Positions 7,278-15,817 of a stretch of DNA of 53,588 nucleotides are shown here, piece after piece. Position numbers and translations under genes: made by a program. Location: positions 1 through 53,588 of the forward strand of contig JBGVOD010000018.1 of the NCBI GenBank assembly GCA_045126215.1. Direction: 5' to 3'. Below the pieces are notes generated by a model. That model saw only the letters and a program-made list of their open reading frames with translations. It was not told the DNA's origin and did not search any database. Source of the DNA: SVEL01 sp045126215 (GTDB lineage Bacteria > Bacillota > Clostridia > Lachnospirales > Lachnospiraceae). Numbering within the stretch: position 1 is the first letter of the stretch; every line of letters starts with the position of its first letter.

Positions 7278-8906
7278 ATGAGTAAAAATAAATCAAACTT
7301 CCTCATACAGGGAAGTATTTTGGCTTTGGCCGGAATTTTAGTCAGAGTAATTGGACTTGTATATAGAATTCCATTGAATAATATTCTTGGAAACGAAGGT
7401 ATAGGATACTATTCAAATGCATATTCAATTTATTCAATTTTTTTATTGATTTCATCAACAAGTCTGCCTATTGCTGTATCTAAGATTGTTTCTGCAAAAG
7501 TGGCAAAAAAAGAATATAGAAATGCAAAGAAAGTTTTTGCGGGAGCAATGTTTTTTGCACTTTTAATTGGTTCATTATGCTCTGGAATAGTTTTCTTTGG
7601 TGCAGATATGTTTGCTGAACTCTGGAAGTATCCTTCTATGGCAACAGCAATAAGAGTTCTTGCACCGACAATATTCATAGTATGTGTGCTTGGGGTATTA
7701 AGAGGATATTTTCAAGGACTTGGAACGATGATTCCGACAGCTATTTCCCAAATATTTGAACAGATTATTAATGCAATAGTTAGTATTGTTGCGGCTGCAT
7801 TTTTATTCAGTATTGGTGACAAGGTAGGTAAAGGAGCAGCCTATTCGGCAGCAGGTGGTACAATGGGTACACTTGTGGGAGCAATTTTCGCATTGCTGTT
7901 TATGCTGTTTGTATATATGATATACAGACCTGTTCTATATAAAAAGGTTAGAAAAGATAGAACGGGAGCATTGGATACAAACAAGGAACTTGCAAAAAAT
8001 CTCTTTGTTACAATTATTCCGGTTCTTTTGAGTACAACAATTTACAATATAAGTGGTATTATTGATAGTGGATTGTTTGGAAATGTTATGTCAAATATTT
8101 TTGAAATGGAAGAATCGCAATATGCTGGATTATATGGAATATACAGCGGAAAATATGTTTTGCTTACAACAGCTCCAATTGCTGTTGCATCAGCTTTATC
8201 TTCAGCGATTATTCCAAGTCTGATCAGATCTTTGACAAATAGAAATATGGGTGAACTTATTAACAAAATTGAATCATCCATTAAGCTGTCAATGATAGTG
8301 GCAATTCCATGTGGTGTAGGTCTTTCTACTCTGGCAGAACCTATATGTATGTTGCTGTTCCCTGATAAAGAAAATCTTGAAGTATGCGTAATGCTTATGA
8401 GATTTGCAGTAGGCACGGTCGTTGCATATTCATTATCTACTATTACAAATTCAATACTTCAGGGAATTGATAAGATGTCAAAACCTGTTATTCATTCAAG
8501 TATATCTCTTGTAGTACATATTGTACTTGTATTGATATTGTTAATTGTATTTAAGATGGATATTTTGGCAATTCTTGTGGCAGACTTCTTCTTTGCATTT
8601 TTAGTATGTATTTTAAATGCCATTTCCATAAGAAAAACGATTGGATATAAGCAGGAGATATATAGAACATTTTTCCTGCCAACCGTTTCGTCAATTATTA
8701 TGGCTGTTTTATCAATGGTTGTATATAAAGGCGTATATGCACTGCTCAGAGTAAATTTAATAGCATTATTTGTTTCGGTATTTGTGGCTGTTGCAGTATA
8801 TGTTATATCACTTATTTTCTTAAAAGCTGTGGATGAAACAGAACTTTATATGATGCCAAAGGGTGAAAAGATTGTTTCTGTATTGAAGAAGTTTAGAATT
8901 ATTTAA
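7278..8906 (+). CDS. MurJ/SpoVB-type lipid flippase (MOP superfamily)
   Basis: This 542-aa polytopic protein has about 14 predicted membrane segments and the N-terminal signature GILVRVIGLVYRIPLNNILG of the MVF/polysaccharide-synthase group. YtgP/MurJ flips the cell-wall precursor lipid II, and SpoVB acts in spore cortex synthesis. The sequence alone does not decide between them. The start follows CGGAGG with ideal spacing, 11 bp after ybeY-cdd. It is the last gene before a strong terminator and so probably the end of the yqfC operon. Confidence 0.9.
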   Translation: MSKNKSNFLIQGSILALAGILVRVIGLVYRIPLNNILGNEGIGYYSNAYSIYSIFLLISSTSLPIAVSKIVSAKVAKKEYRNAKKVFAGAMFFALLIGSLCSGIVFFGADMFAELWKYPSMATAIRVLAPTIFIVCVLGVLRGYFQGLGTMIPTAISQIFEQIINAIVSIVAAAFLFSIGDKVGKGAAYSAAGGTMGTLVGAIFALLFMLFVYMIYRPVLYKKVRKDRTGALDTNKELAKNLFVTIIPVLLSTTIYNISGIIDSGLFGNVMSNIFEMEESQYAGLYGIYSGKYVLLTTAPIAVASALSSAIIPSLIRSLTNRNMGELINKIESSIKLSMIVAIPCGVGLSTLAEPICMLLFPDKENLEVCVMLMRFAVGTVVAYSLSTITNSILQGIDKMSKPVIHSSISLVVHIVLVLILLIVFKMDILAILVADFFFAFLVCILNAISIRKTIGYKQEIYRTFFLPTVSSIIMAVLSMVVYKGVYALLRVNLIALFVSVFVAVAVYVISLIFLKAVDETELYMMPKGEKIVSVLKKFRII

Positions 8907-8956
8907 TGTGTATAATTGCTTTAATTGATAGTAATTAGAAGGAATGTATTTGTATA

Positions 8957-9009
8957 AAAACTCATTTTTGATTAAGTATGTAAGAACTTAATTTAAAATG
9001 AGTTTTTTT
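8957..9009 (+). terminator. Rho-independent terminator after the flippase gene
   Basis: Left arm 8960-8977 (ACTCATTTTT-G-ATTAAGT) pairs with right arm 8986-9003 with a single mismatch and an 8-nt loop. It runs into a seven-T tract. It closes the yqfC-to-flippase transcription unit. Confidence 0.9.
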
Positions 9010-9021
9010 ATTCATGATAAT

Positions 9022-9075
9022 GAGGCAGTCGCTCTAACGAATAAACTGGAAAATCGTTGGGCGAGGCCTCTTTTT
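9022..9075 (+). other. Second structured hairpin with T-tract, candidate small RNA end or tandem terminator
   Basis: Only 12 nt after the previous terminator lies a longer compound hairpin. GAGGC (9022-9026) pairs with GCCTC (9066-9070), CGC (9030-9032) with GCG (9061-9063), and AACGA (9036-9040) with TCGTT (9054-9058). The loop is ATAAACTGGAAAA and five T's follow. Internal loops of unequal size make it more elaborate than a plain terminator. It may be a back-up terminator or the 3' end of a small RNA. I recognise no known RNA family. Confidence 0.5.
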
Positions 9076-9252
9076 ACTTAGTATTTTTATCTTTCTTTTT
9101 TGTTGTTTCTTTGAATCTTTAGTGAAGGGCACATGTGAATATAAATGTTGCTGTGGTTTGTGGAATTACGGGTTAAAAAAAGGAAAGAAAAAAGCTAGAA
9201 TGTATAAAAAACAAAAAAGTGTAAACAATACGTATTAAAAGGAGTGCGTTTT
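9076..9252. other. Remainder of the 8907-9252 intergenic gap
   Basis: Apart from the two hairpins annotated separately, this gap of about 345 bp holds no gene that I can support. A possible weak promoter is TAGAAT at 9196-9201 with TTAAAA 17 bp upstream. The 10-bp palindrome AATACGTATT lies at 9227-9236, directly before the AAAAGGAG ribosome-binding site at 9237-9244. Confidence 0.4.
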
Positions 9253-9888
9253 ATGACTAAGACACAAAAAAAGAGAATAATATGTATTTTTGCTTTTGCA
9301 TTATTTTTTGTTTTATTATACGGAATAGGATATTATTTTGGCTATTCTGTATTCGAGAATAATATAATAAAAAAAGAGACTATAAATCAGAATAACCCTG
9401 TAATAAGTGAGGTTATGAAAACAGACAAGCTATATGTAAATAATTCAATGAAGTATTATGTGGAGAAGATAAATATAAAAACAGGAGAAAAAAATACTGT
9501 TTCTGAAAATATACCTGTAAAACTTGTTGGAATGACAAGGGATGAGTTGAGCTTGTATATTGAAAATGATAAGGATAGTTTTGCAGAGGGTAATGAAGTA
9601 GTGCAATCAATTATGTTACTTACGTTTAATGAATCAAGAATTGTTTTAAGGGAATATTATGATATTATTGAAGAGACGACAACTGTAGAAATAGTAAACT
9701 ATAAATTTGTTATAAAACTTGAAAATAACGAAATAGCTGTATATAAGCTTGATGATAACACTGTATTTTTAAAGACAAAAGTGAAAATAGAAACACTTGA
9801 TTCAGATAGTATCAATAGATTGAAAAATGGAATTAAGGTTAGAAATATTAGCGAACTGTATAGAATGCTTGAAAGCTTTACAACATAA
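9253..9888 (+). CDS. Membrane-anchored protein, possibly BofC-like
   Basis: The start is set by AAAAGGAG (9237-9244): it overlaps an in-frame GTG at 9244, so the ATG at 9253 is the usable start, giving 211 aa. A basic N-terminus and one hydrophobic segment (about 11-30) anchor an extracytoplasmic domain. The pattern in that domain (GMTRDEL early, a beta-rich middle, then ISELYRMLESFT at the end) reminds me of BofC C-terminal domain proteins of Lachnospiraceae. BofC controls sporulation signalling in Bacillus. That link is tentative. Confidence 0.65.
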   Translation: MTKTQKKRIICIFAFALFFVLLYGIGYYFGYSVFENNIIKKETINQNNPVISEVMKTDKLYVNNSMKYYVEKINIKTGEKNTVSENIPVKLVGMTRDELSLYIENDKDSFAEGNEVVQSIMLLTFNESRIVLREYYDIIEETTTVEIVNYKFVIKLENNEIAVYKLDDNTVFLKTKVKIETLDSDSINRLKNGIKVRNISELYRMLESFTT

Positions 9889-9906
9889 AAAAATATCTGT
9901 TATAAT
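9877..9906 (+). promoter_or_regulatory. Extended -10 promoter of the HI0933-type flavoprotein gene
   Basis: TTTACA at 9877-9882, an 18-bp spacer and TATAAT at 9901-9906, with TG at 9898-9899, make a strong extended -10 promoter. It overlaps the end of the preceding gene and starts transcription about 30 nt before the flavoprotein ATG. Confidence 0.75.
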
Positions 9907-9943
9907 CAATCAGAATATAATAATAAGTACAAAGGAAAGTAAT

Positions 9944-11191
9944 ATGGATGTAATTGTTATTGGTGCTGGTGCAAGTGGACTTTTAGCTGCATATGAGGCA
10001 TCAAAAAAATGTAAAGTATATGTTATAGAACTGAAAGATGTGCCGGGAAAAAAGATTCTGGCAACAGGTAATGGAAAGTGTAATTTAACGAACAAGCACA
10101 TGTTTGCAGATTGTTATAATGAAAATGCAACGAGTTTTGTTGATAAAGTATTAAAAAGATATTCTTATGAAGATATGTATCAATATTTTTCGGAACTTCC
10201 GATTATGCTCGATGATGAAAAAGACTATATTTATCCATACTCAAAACAGTCTAAAACTATTGTGAATGAGCTATATAATCATTGTTTGTATAATAATGTT
10301 GAATTTATTTTTAATTCAAATGTAAAAAATATTGAGAAGGAAAAAGGTAAATTCACTGTATCATATATACAGACAGAAAATAAAGAAAGCAAAAAGAAAA
10401 CAATATGTGCAGATAAAGTTGTTGTTGCATGTGGTGGAAAGGTAGCTTCAAAACTTGGTTCAGATGGTTCAGGATATTATCTTATGAGAAAACTGGGACA
10501 CACCATAACTGAATGTGTTCCGGCACTTGTACCATTAGTATGTGATAAATCGGATAAAAAATATCTGGAAATTTTAAAGGGTGTAAGAAGTAAGGCAAAA
10601 GTATATACTGAAACTGGACTGTCAAGTGTCGGAGAACTTCAGATGACTGATTATGGCATTTCAGGTATAGTTGTTTTTCAACTATCAGGAAAGATAAACA
10701 GATACCTTATAGAAAATAAGGAGATAAAGATTTACCTTGATTTTACACCGGATATTAAAAAAGACGATATAATAAAATTTATTAATAAAGCGAAAGATAA
10801 TGAATCAAAGAATAAAATATCAAAGGATAAGTACTATATTAGTAATATAAATGTACTTCTGTCGGGATTTTTAAATGATAAGATTATTGAAGCAGTAGCA
10901 CTATACTGTAAAGATAATAACATAGATGCAAGCAAGCCAGAAGAGATTGCAGATATTATCAAAAAGTTCCCACTTACTGTAGTATCAAGCATGGGGTTTG
11001 AAAATGCACAGGTGACTTCTGGAGGAATTAATCTTGAAGAGGTAGATGAAAATATGGAATCTAAGCTAGTTTCTTCATTGTATATAACAGGAGAATTATT
11101 AGATGTAGATGGTATATGTGGAGGATATAATCTACACTTTGCATTTGCATCAGGTATCATTGCAGGAAAAAGTATTTTAGAAAAAGCATAG
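9944..11191 (+). CDS. HI0933/YhiN-family FAD-dependent oxidoreductase
   Basis: The N-terminal dinucleotide-binding motif IGAGASGLLAAYEASK begins at residue 5, followed by the family motif GKKILATGNGKCNLTN. The C-terminal FAD contact reads GELLDVDGICGGYNLHFAF. These define the HI0933 (BaiN/YhiN-type) flavoproteins. The frame is open further upstream, but the ATG at 9944 follows AAAGGAAAG and puts the Rossmann motif at the N-terminus, giving the usual 415 aa. The physiological substrate is unknown; BaiN of Clostridium scindens, a relative, has been linked to bile-acid chemistry. A second flavoprotein gene follows. Confidence 0.9.
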   Translation: MDVIVIGAGASGLLAAYEASKKCKVYVIELKDVPGKKILATGNGKCNLTNKHMFADCYNENATSFVDKVLKRYSYEDMYQYFSELPIMLDDEKDYIYPYSKQSKTIVNELYNHCLYNNVEFIFNSNVKNIEKEKGKFTVSYIQTENKESKKKTICADKVVVACGGKVASKLGSDGSGYYLMRKLGHTITECVPALVPLVCDKSDKKYLEILKGVRSKAKVYTETGLSSVGELQMTDYGISGIVVFQLSGKINRYLIENKEIKIYLDFTPDIKKDDIIKFINKAKDNESKNKISKDKYYISNINVLLSGFLNDKIIEAVALYCKDNNIDASKPEEIADIIKKFPLTVVSSMGFENAQVTSGGINLEEVDENMESKLVSSLYITGELLDVDGICGGYNLHFAFASGIIAGKSILEKA

Positions 11192-11213
11192 TTAAAAAGA
11201 AAGAGTGTACGAT

Positions 11214-12818
11214 ATGATTAGAATTAATCAAATAAAGTTAAGTATAAATCATTCGGAGGATGAACTTTTATCAAAAATAAAGAAGATACTTAAAGTAAAT
11301 AACAATAACATTGAAAAATATAAGATATATAAGAAATCCATTGATGCCAGGGAAAAAAGCAACATTATTTATGTATATTCAGTAGATGTTTATCTTAAAA
11401 ACGAAAAAGAAATAAATAAAAGAGTATTTAATAATAATGTTTTTATAGCAAAAAAAGATGAATATACTTTTAAGCCAACGGGTGTAAAAAAACTAAATAA
11501 CAGACCAATTATTATTGGGATGGGACCAGCAGGATTGTTTTGTGGATATATGCTTGCAAAAGAAGGTTACAGACCGATACTGCTTGAAAGAGGAAAAATG
11601 GTTAACGAGAGAACTAAAGATGTTGAAGAGTTCTTTGAGACAGGAGTTTTAAATACTACTTCAAATGTGCAATTTGGCGAAGGTGGGGCAGGAACTTTTT
11701 CTGATGGTAAACTGGCTACTATGGTAAAAGATAAGAATGGCAGAAATCATGAAGTTCTTAGAATTTTTAATAAATTTGGAGCAAAGGATGAAATATTGTA
11801 TATTAATAAGCCTCATATAGGAACAGATATACTGGCTAAAGTGGTAGAAAATATTAGAAATGAAATAATCAGACTTGGTGGAGAAGTAAGATTCGAAAGC
11901 CAGGTAACAGACTTTGTTATACAGAACAATGAGATAAAAGGAGTCAATGTATTTGATTTAAAAGAAAACAAAGAATATATCATTGATGCAGAGGTGGTGG
12001 TACTAGCAATAGGACATAGTGCAAGAGATACTTTTGAAAAACTATACGACAGAGGATTTGATATGCATGCAAAGAATTTTGCTGTTGGAGTGCGCTTTGA
12101 ACATCCACAGGAAATGATAGATATATCAAATTTTGGAAAGAAACATAATGAACTTGGATTACCAGCAAGTGATTATAAACTGACGGGACATGCGAAAAAT
12201 GGCAGAAATGTATTTTCGTTTTGTATGTGTCCAGGAGGATATGTTGTTAATGCATCATCAGAAGAGGGTATGCTGGCAGTTAACGGAATGAGCTATTCAA
12301 GACGTGATGGAAAGAATGCTAATAGTGCAATTATTGTATCTGTAACAACAGATGATTATGAAGGAAGTGGTCCGTTGGCAGGGATAGAATTTCAACGAAA
12401 ACTTGAAAAGGCAGCTTATGATGCCGGCAAGGGAAATATACCAGTTCAGTTGTTTGGTGATTTTGAGAATAATATTAAAACAACCCAACTTTTGGATGTT
12501 ACACCATCAATAAAAGGAAAATATCAGCTCTCAAATTTGAGAAATATATTCAGTGATGAAATAAATGAGGCACTAATTGAGTGTATACATGATTTTGGTA
12601 AAAAAATTGCAGGATATGATAGAAAAGATGCAGTAATGAGTGGTGTTGAAAGCAGGACATCTTCACCTGTCAGAATAGAGAGAAATGATGAATTTGTCAG
12701 CAATATTGCAGGAGTTTATCCTTGTGGCGAAGGCGCCGGATATGCAGGCGGTATAACTAGTGCTGCGATGGATGGAATTAAAGTTTATGAAGCAATTGCA
12801 ACAAAATATAGTATATGA
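11214..12818 (+). CDS. FAD-dependent dehydrogenase (COG2509 type)
   Basis: The protein is 534 aa, starting MIRINQIKLS, the typical beginning of this clostridial family. AAAGAG lies 8 nt before this ATG, which favours it over the GTG at 11205. After an N-terminal domain of about 100 residues comes the FAD motif PIIIGMGPAGLFCGYMLA. Then come NVQFGEGGAGTFSDGKL and a C-terminal YPCGEGAGYAGGITSAAMDG. The substrate is unknown. It lies 22 bp after the HI0933-type flavoprotein gene and is probably cotranscribed with it. Confidence 0.9.
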   Translation: MIRINQIKLSINHSEDELLSKIKKILKVNNNNIEKYKIYKKSIDAREKSNIIYVYSVDVYLKNEKEINKRVFNNNVFIAKKDEYTFKPTGVKKLNNRPIIIGMGPAGLFCGYMLAKEGYRPILLERGKMVNERTKDVEEFFETGVLNTTSNVQFGEGGAGTFSDGKLATMVKDKNGRNHEVLRIFNKFGAKDEILYINKPHIGTDILAKVVENIRNEIIRLGGEVRFESQVTDFVIQNNEIKGVNVFDLKENKEYIIDAEVVVLAIGHSARDTFEKLYDRGFDMHAKNFAVGVRFEHPQEMIDISNFGKKHNELGLPASDYKLTGHAKNGRNVFSFCMCPGGYVVNASSEEGMLAVNGMSYSRRDGKNANSAIIVSVTTDDYEGSGPLAGIEFQRKLEKAAYDAGKGNIPVQLFGDFENNIKTTQLLDVTPSIKGKYQLSNLRNIFSDEINEALIECIHDFGKKIAGYDRKDAVMSGVESRTSSPVRIERNDEFVSNIAGVYPCGEGAGYAGGITSAAMDGIKVYEAIATKYSI

Positions 12819-12918
12819 TATACTTATTAATTGCAGTTTTACTTTTTTATGATTGACGAAGAGTATTTTTATGAAATCTCTCGTTTTCAATATTTAAATT
12901 TTTAGGTAGGATAATTAA

Positions 12919-13755
12919 ATGAATTACAGAGAATGTTTAAAAGATAAAAAAAGAATAGTTGTAAAGATAGGTTCATCATCCTTGACACATAGTGAGACAG
13001 GAAACATTGATTTATCAAAGCTTGAAAAGCTTGTAAGAGTACTTACAAATATTAGAAATATGGGGAAGGATGTTGTACTCGTTTCATCTGGTGCGATTGC
13101 AGTTGGAAGAAACAAAATGGGACTTAAACCTGGAAAATTGTCACTTCCAGAAAAACAGGCTTGTGCAGCTATTGGGCAGGCAACTCTTATGATGATATAT
13201 CAGAAACTATTTAGTGAATACGGACAGAATGTTGCGCAGGTTCTGATGACTAAAATAACAATGGTTAATGAACCAAATAGAACGAATGCTGTAAATACAT
13301 TTAATGAACTTTTAAATCTGGGAGTTATTCCAATCGTTAATGAAAATGATACCGTTTCAACTGATGAAATACAGGTTGGTGATAATGACAGATTGTCTGC
13401 AATAGTATCCGTTTTGTCAAATGCGGATTTGCTGATACTTTTATCAGATATAGATGGTCTTTATACTGATGATCCAAATAAAAATCCAGATGCAAAAATG
13501 GTAAAATTGGTAGAAAAGATTGATGAACACTTGGAAGATATGGGAAAAGAATCAAGCTCTTCAGGCATTGGAACAGGTGGAATGTCTGCAAAGATTAAAG
13601 CGGCAAAAATCGCCACAAAATCAGGAATAGATATGGTTATTGCAAATGCTTTTGATGTAAGTATTGTTGAAGATATTGTAAATGGAAAAGATATTGGAAC
13701 ATTATTTATTGCAAACAAAGATGATAGTTATAATATTTTAAACGAATTGGATTAA
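12919..13755 (+). CDS. proB: Glutamate 5-kinase, short form without PUA domain
   Basis: It phosphorylates glutamate in the first step of proline synthesis. The amino-acid-kinase domain is complete: VVKIGSSSLTH at the start, VLVSSGAIAVG, NENDTVSTDEI, DNDRLSAIVS and the GTGGMSAKIKAA loop. At 278 aa it ends after the kinase domain; the C-terminal PUA domain of the E. coli type (about 367 aa) is absent, as in some other Firmicutes. proA lies about 2 kb downstream, after three other genes. I saw no convincing promoter or T-box in the 100-bp leader. Confidence 0.96.
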   Translation: MNYRECLKDKKRIVVKIGSSSLTHSETGNIDLSKLEKLVRVLTNIRNMGKDVVLVSSGAIAVGRNKMGLKPGKLSLPEKQACAAIGQATLMMIYQKLFSEYGQNVAQVLMTKITMVNEPNRTNAVNTFNELLNLGVIPIVNENDTVSTDEIQVGDNDRLSAIVSVLSNADLLILLSDIDGLYTDDPNKNPDAKMVKLVEKIDEHLEDMGKESSSSGIGTGGMSAKIKAAKIATKSGIDMVIANAFDVSIVEDIVNGKDIGTLFIANKDDSYNILNELD

Positions 13756-13759
13756 ATAG

Positions 13760-14959
13760 ATGAATAGCTTACGAATTGTAAAAAACGCGGAAGGCGTTAA
13801 TGGTGTAATGCTTTCAAATCATTGTATGCTTATGGTAGAAGATACTGATGAAAGGTATGGCGAATATATTTATCAAAAGTATTATATGTACGATCTAGAA
13901 AAGAACACAAAGATTGAAATTGCACCAAATATTCCAAAACTTAATATTGTAAAGTTTACTGATATTGAAAAACACCCTAACTATATATACTTCTCAAATA
14001 TAAATATTGGAGAAGAAAATATCATCGAGATTAGATTGTTTAGGTATTCAATAGAGACTAAGATATGCAAAAAAATTCATTCAATAATGGTTGAAAATGT
14101 AGAGAGTACCTCTGAGTTCAGGGTGAAAGTATTTGTGATTAATGAATTTTATCTTATTATCCAAAGGGAATACCTTAGAAAAAATCTTTCGGAAGATTAT
14201 GAAGGTTTCTTTGATTTTAATCTTACTTTATTTAATATGGTGCAGGATGAAATTATTGAAATCGTTGATGAAAATCTTGTTTCAAATGGTATATTTGATA
14301 TAAGACTGATTTCTGAAAATATATGTGTTATTAAAACAGGGTTTTCAATGCTTTTAGATAAAAGATATGAAAAACTTACAGCTGATGAAGCATCGGTGGA
14401 AAGTATCAGTTTTGTGAATTTAGGACAGCTTGTTTCTGATATAATTATTCAAAAGAAAAATATAGTATTTAATACAATAGAACAGGCATTTTTTACTAAT
14501 ACAATTCCCTATATAAGGGTAAATGGTGAATATCTTGTATATTCAATTTACAATATAAATGAAAAAGAGGAAAAAGTTGTATTTTACAATGTAAATACAA
14601 AGGTAAGTCAGATTTGTATAAATAAAAATGAAGATAAAGATTATGCATCTCTTGCCAAAACTCTCATTTTTAATGGAAGACCATATTTAAGGATTGATAC
14701 TGATGAACAGATTGAATTCTATAATGTAGAGGATAAAAAAGTTGATTTTGTATTTAAAACTGATATGAAATTTGAAACTGCAATAAAAAACATTATTATC
14801 AGTTCTACAGTAAAAAAGACTATATTTGGAAATACAAGACATTATTTTAATGTCCACAGCTATCCGGGACTTTCGGTTATTCATCATGAAAAAGGGAAAT
14901 ACCTTGGATGTGTGGCTGATTCAGAAGGTAAAATATATATTTTAACAAAGAAAGGTTAG
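13760..14959 (+). CDS. Unrecognised beta-rich protein, 399 aa
   Basis: I do not recognise the family. The sequence has no signal peptide or membrane helix. It is dominated by short alternating strands with regularly recurring aromatic residues (for example YMYDLEKNTK, FRYSIETKIC, VFYNVNTKVS, EFYNVEDKKV). Such repeats of a strand pair ending in a [F/Y]-x-[V/I/L] motif suggest a beta-propeller-like or WD-like fold. It begins 4 nt after proB stops and has no clear ribosome-binding site, so it is probably translationally coupled to proB. It is followed after 4 nt by the UPF0291 gene. Confidence 0.75.
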   Translation: MNSLRIVKNAEGVNGVMLSNHCMLMVEDTDERYGEYIYQKYYMYDLEKNTKIEIAPNIPKLNIVKFTDIEKHPNYIYFSNINIGEENIIEIRLFRYSIETKICKKIHSIMVENVESTSEFRVKVFVINEFYLIIQREYLRKNLSEDYEGFFDFNLTLFNMVQDEIIEIVDENLVSNGIFDIRLISENICVIKTGFSMLLDKRYEKLTADEASVESISFVNLGQLVSDIIIQKKNIVFNTIEQAFFTNTIPYIRVNGEYLVYSIYNINEKEEKVVFYNVNTKVSQICINKNEDKDYASLAKTLIFNGRPYLRIDTDEQIEFYNVEDKKVDFVFKTDMKFETAIKNIIISSTVKKTIFGNTRHYFNVHSYPGLSVIHHEKGKYLGCVADSEGKIYILTKKG

Positions 14960-14963
14960 TAAA

Positions 14964-15179
14964 ATGGCAGAATTAAATATTGACAGAATAAATGAACTGT
15001 ACAGAAAATCAAAAAGTGTTGGACTTACAGAAGAGGAAAAGGAGGAACAGGCTAGTTTACGCAAAGAATATATTGCTGCTTTTCATAATAATCTTCGAGG
15101 AACACTTGATAACCTTCAGATAGAAAATCCTGATGGAACAATTGAGAATGTAAGGGATAGAAGAAAAAAGAAAGATTAA
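14964..15179 (+). CDS. UPF0291 (DUF896, YnzC-like) protein
   Basis: This 71-aa protein carries the family's helical hairpin: INELYRKSKSVGLTEEEKEEQ followed by LRKEYIAAFHNNLRGTLDNL. YnzC of Bacillus subtilis is the structural reference and is SOS-associated there; its function is unknown. The start follows AAAGG. The 62 bp after it are almost pure A/G with scattered T. Confidence 0.92.
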   Translation: MAELNIDRINELYRKSKSVGLTEEEKEEQASLRKEYIAAFHNNLRGTLDNLQIENPDGTIENVRDRRKKKD

Positions 15180-15241
15180 GAAAAAGAAAGATTTAGAAAT
15201 AAGAAAAAAAATAAAAAATAAATAAGAAAAAAGATAAATAT

Positions 15242-15817
15242 ATGAAAAAGTCGGATATTCGTAAGGAAGTGATTGTAAAACGCAGGAAGCTTTCAAAAGA
15301 TGATATAAAAAACAAATCAGATGCAATATTTTTAAACATAAAAAAATATTGTCTGAATGAAAAAAACATAGATACCGTTTTGCTTTATTCGGATTATAAT
15401 GGAGAGGTAAGCACAGAAGTATTATATGATTACTTTAGTAATAAAGGTTCAATTATTGCTTATCCAAAGATTCTTGATTTGAAGTCAGGAATAATGGAAT
15501 TTTACGAGATAAAAGATAAGAATATGTTGCAAAAATCAGAGCTTGGAATTTCTGAACCTTCAGAATCGTGTCAGAAATGCGATGCAAAGAAAGGAATTAT
15601 TATCGTCCCGCTTGTTGCATTTGATGAAAAATGTATGCGAATAGGATATGGTGGCGGATTTTATGACAGATATTTAGAAAAACATAGTGAATTAACATCA
15701 ATAGGTGTTGCTTATGATTTTCAATTATATAACGATTTTGAAATAAATGGTTTTGATAAAAGACTGGATTATATTGTAACTGAATCAAAGATATATGGAG
15801 GATATATAAATGAATAA
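15242..15817 (+). CDS. 5-formyltetrahydrofolate cyclo-ligase
   Basis: It converts 5-formyl-THF to 5,10-methenyl-THF with ATP. The 191-aa protein has the family's N-terminal basic helix (KKSDIRKEVIVKRRKLS) and the central substrate strand. It also has the C-terminal signature IGYGGGFYDRYLEK. Its last 8 nt overlap the start of proA, so the two are translationally coupled. It links to metF at the other end of the window through folate metabolism, though the genes are not neighbours. Confidence 0.93.
   Translation: MKKSDIRKEVIVKRRKLSKDDIKNKSDAIFLNIKKYCLNEKNIDTVLLYSDYNGEVSTEVLYDYFSNKGSIIAYPKILDLKSGIMEFYEIKDKNMLQKSELGISEPSESCQKCDAKKGIIIVPLVAFDEKCMRIGYGGGFYDRYLEKHSELTSIGVAYDFQLYNDFEINGFDKRLDYIVTESKIYGGYINE

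Noticed and set aside
12819..12918. TTGACG at 12854 as a -35 box for proB, or a proline T-box
   Set aside because: No acceptable -10 lies 15-19 bp downstream, and the 100-bp gap has no T-box or terminator structure.
15180..15241. A-rich stretch between UPF0291 and the cyclo-ligase as a regulatory element
   Set aside because: It is simple A/G low complexity without stems, repeats of fixed unit, or promoter boxes.
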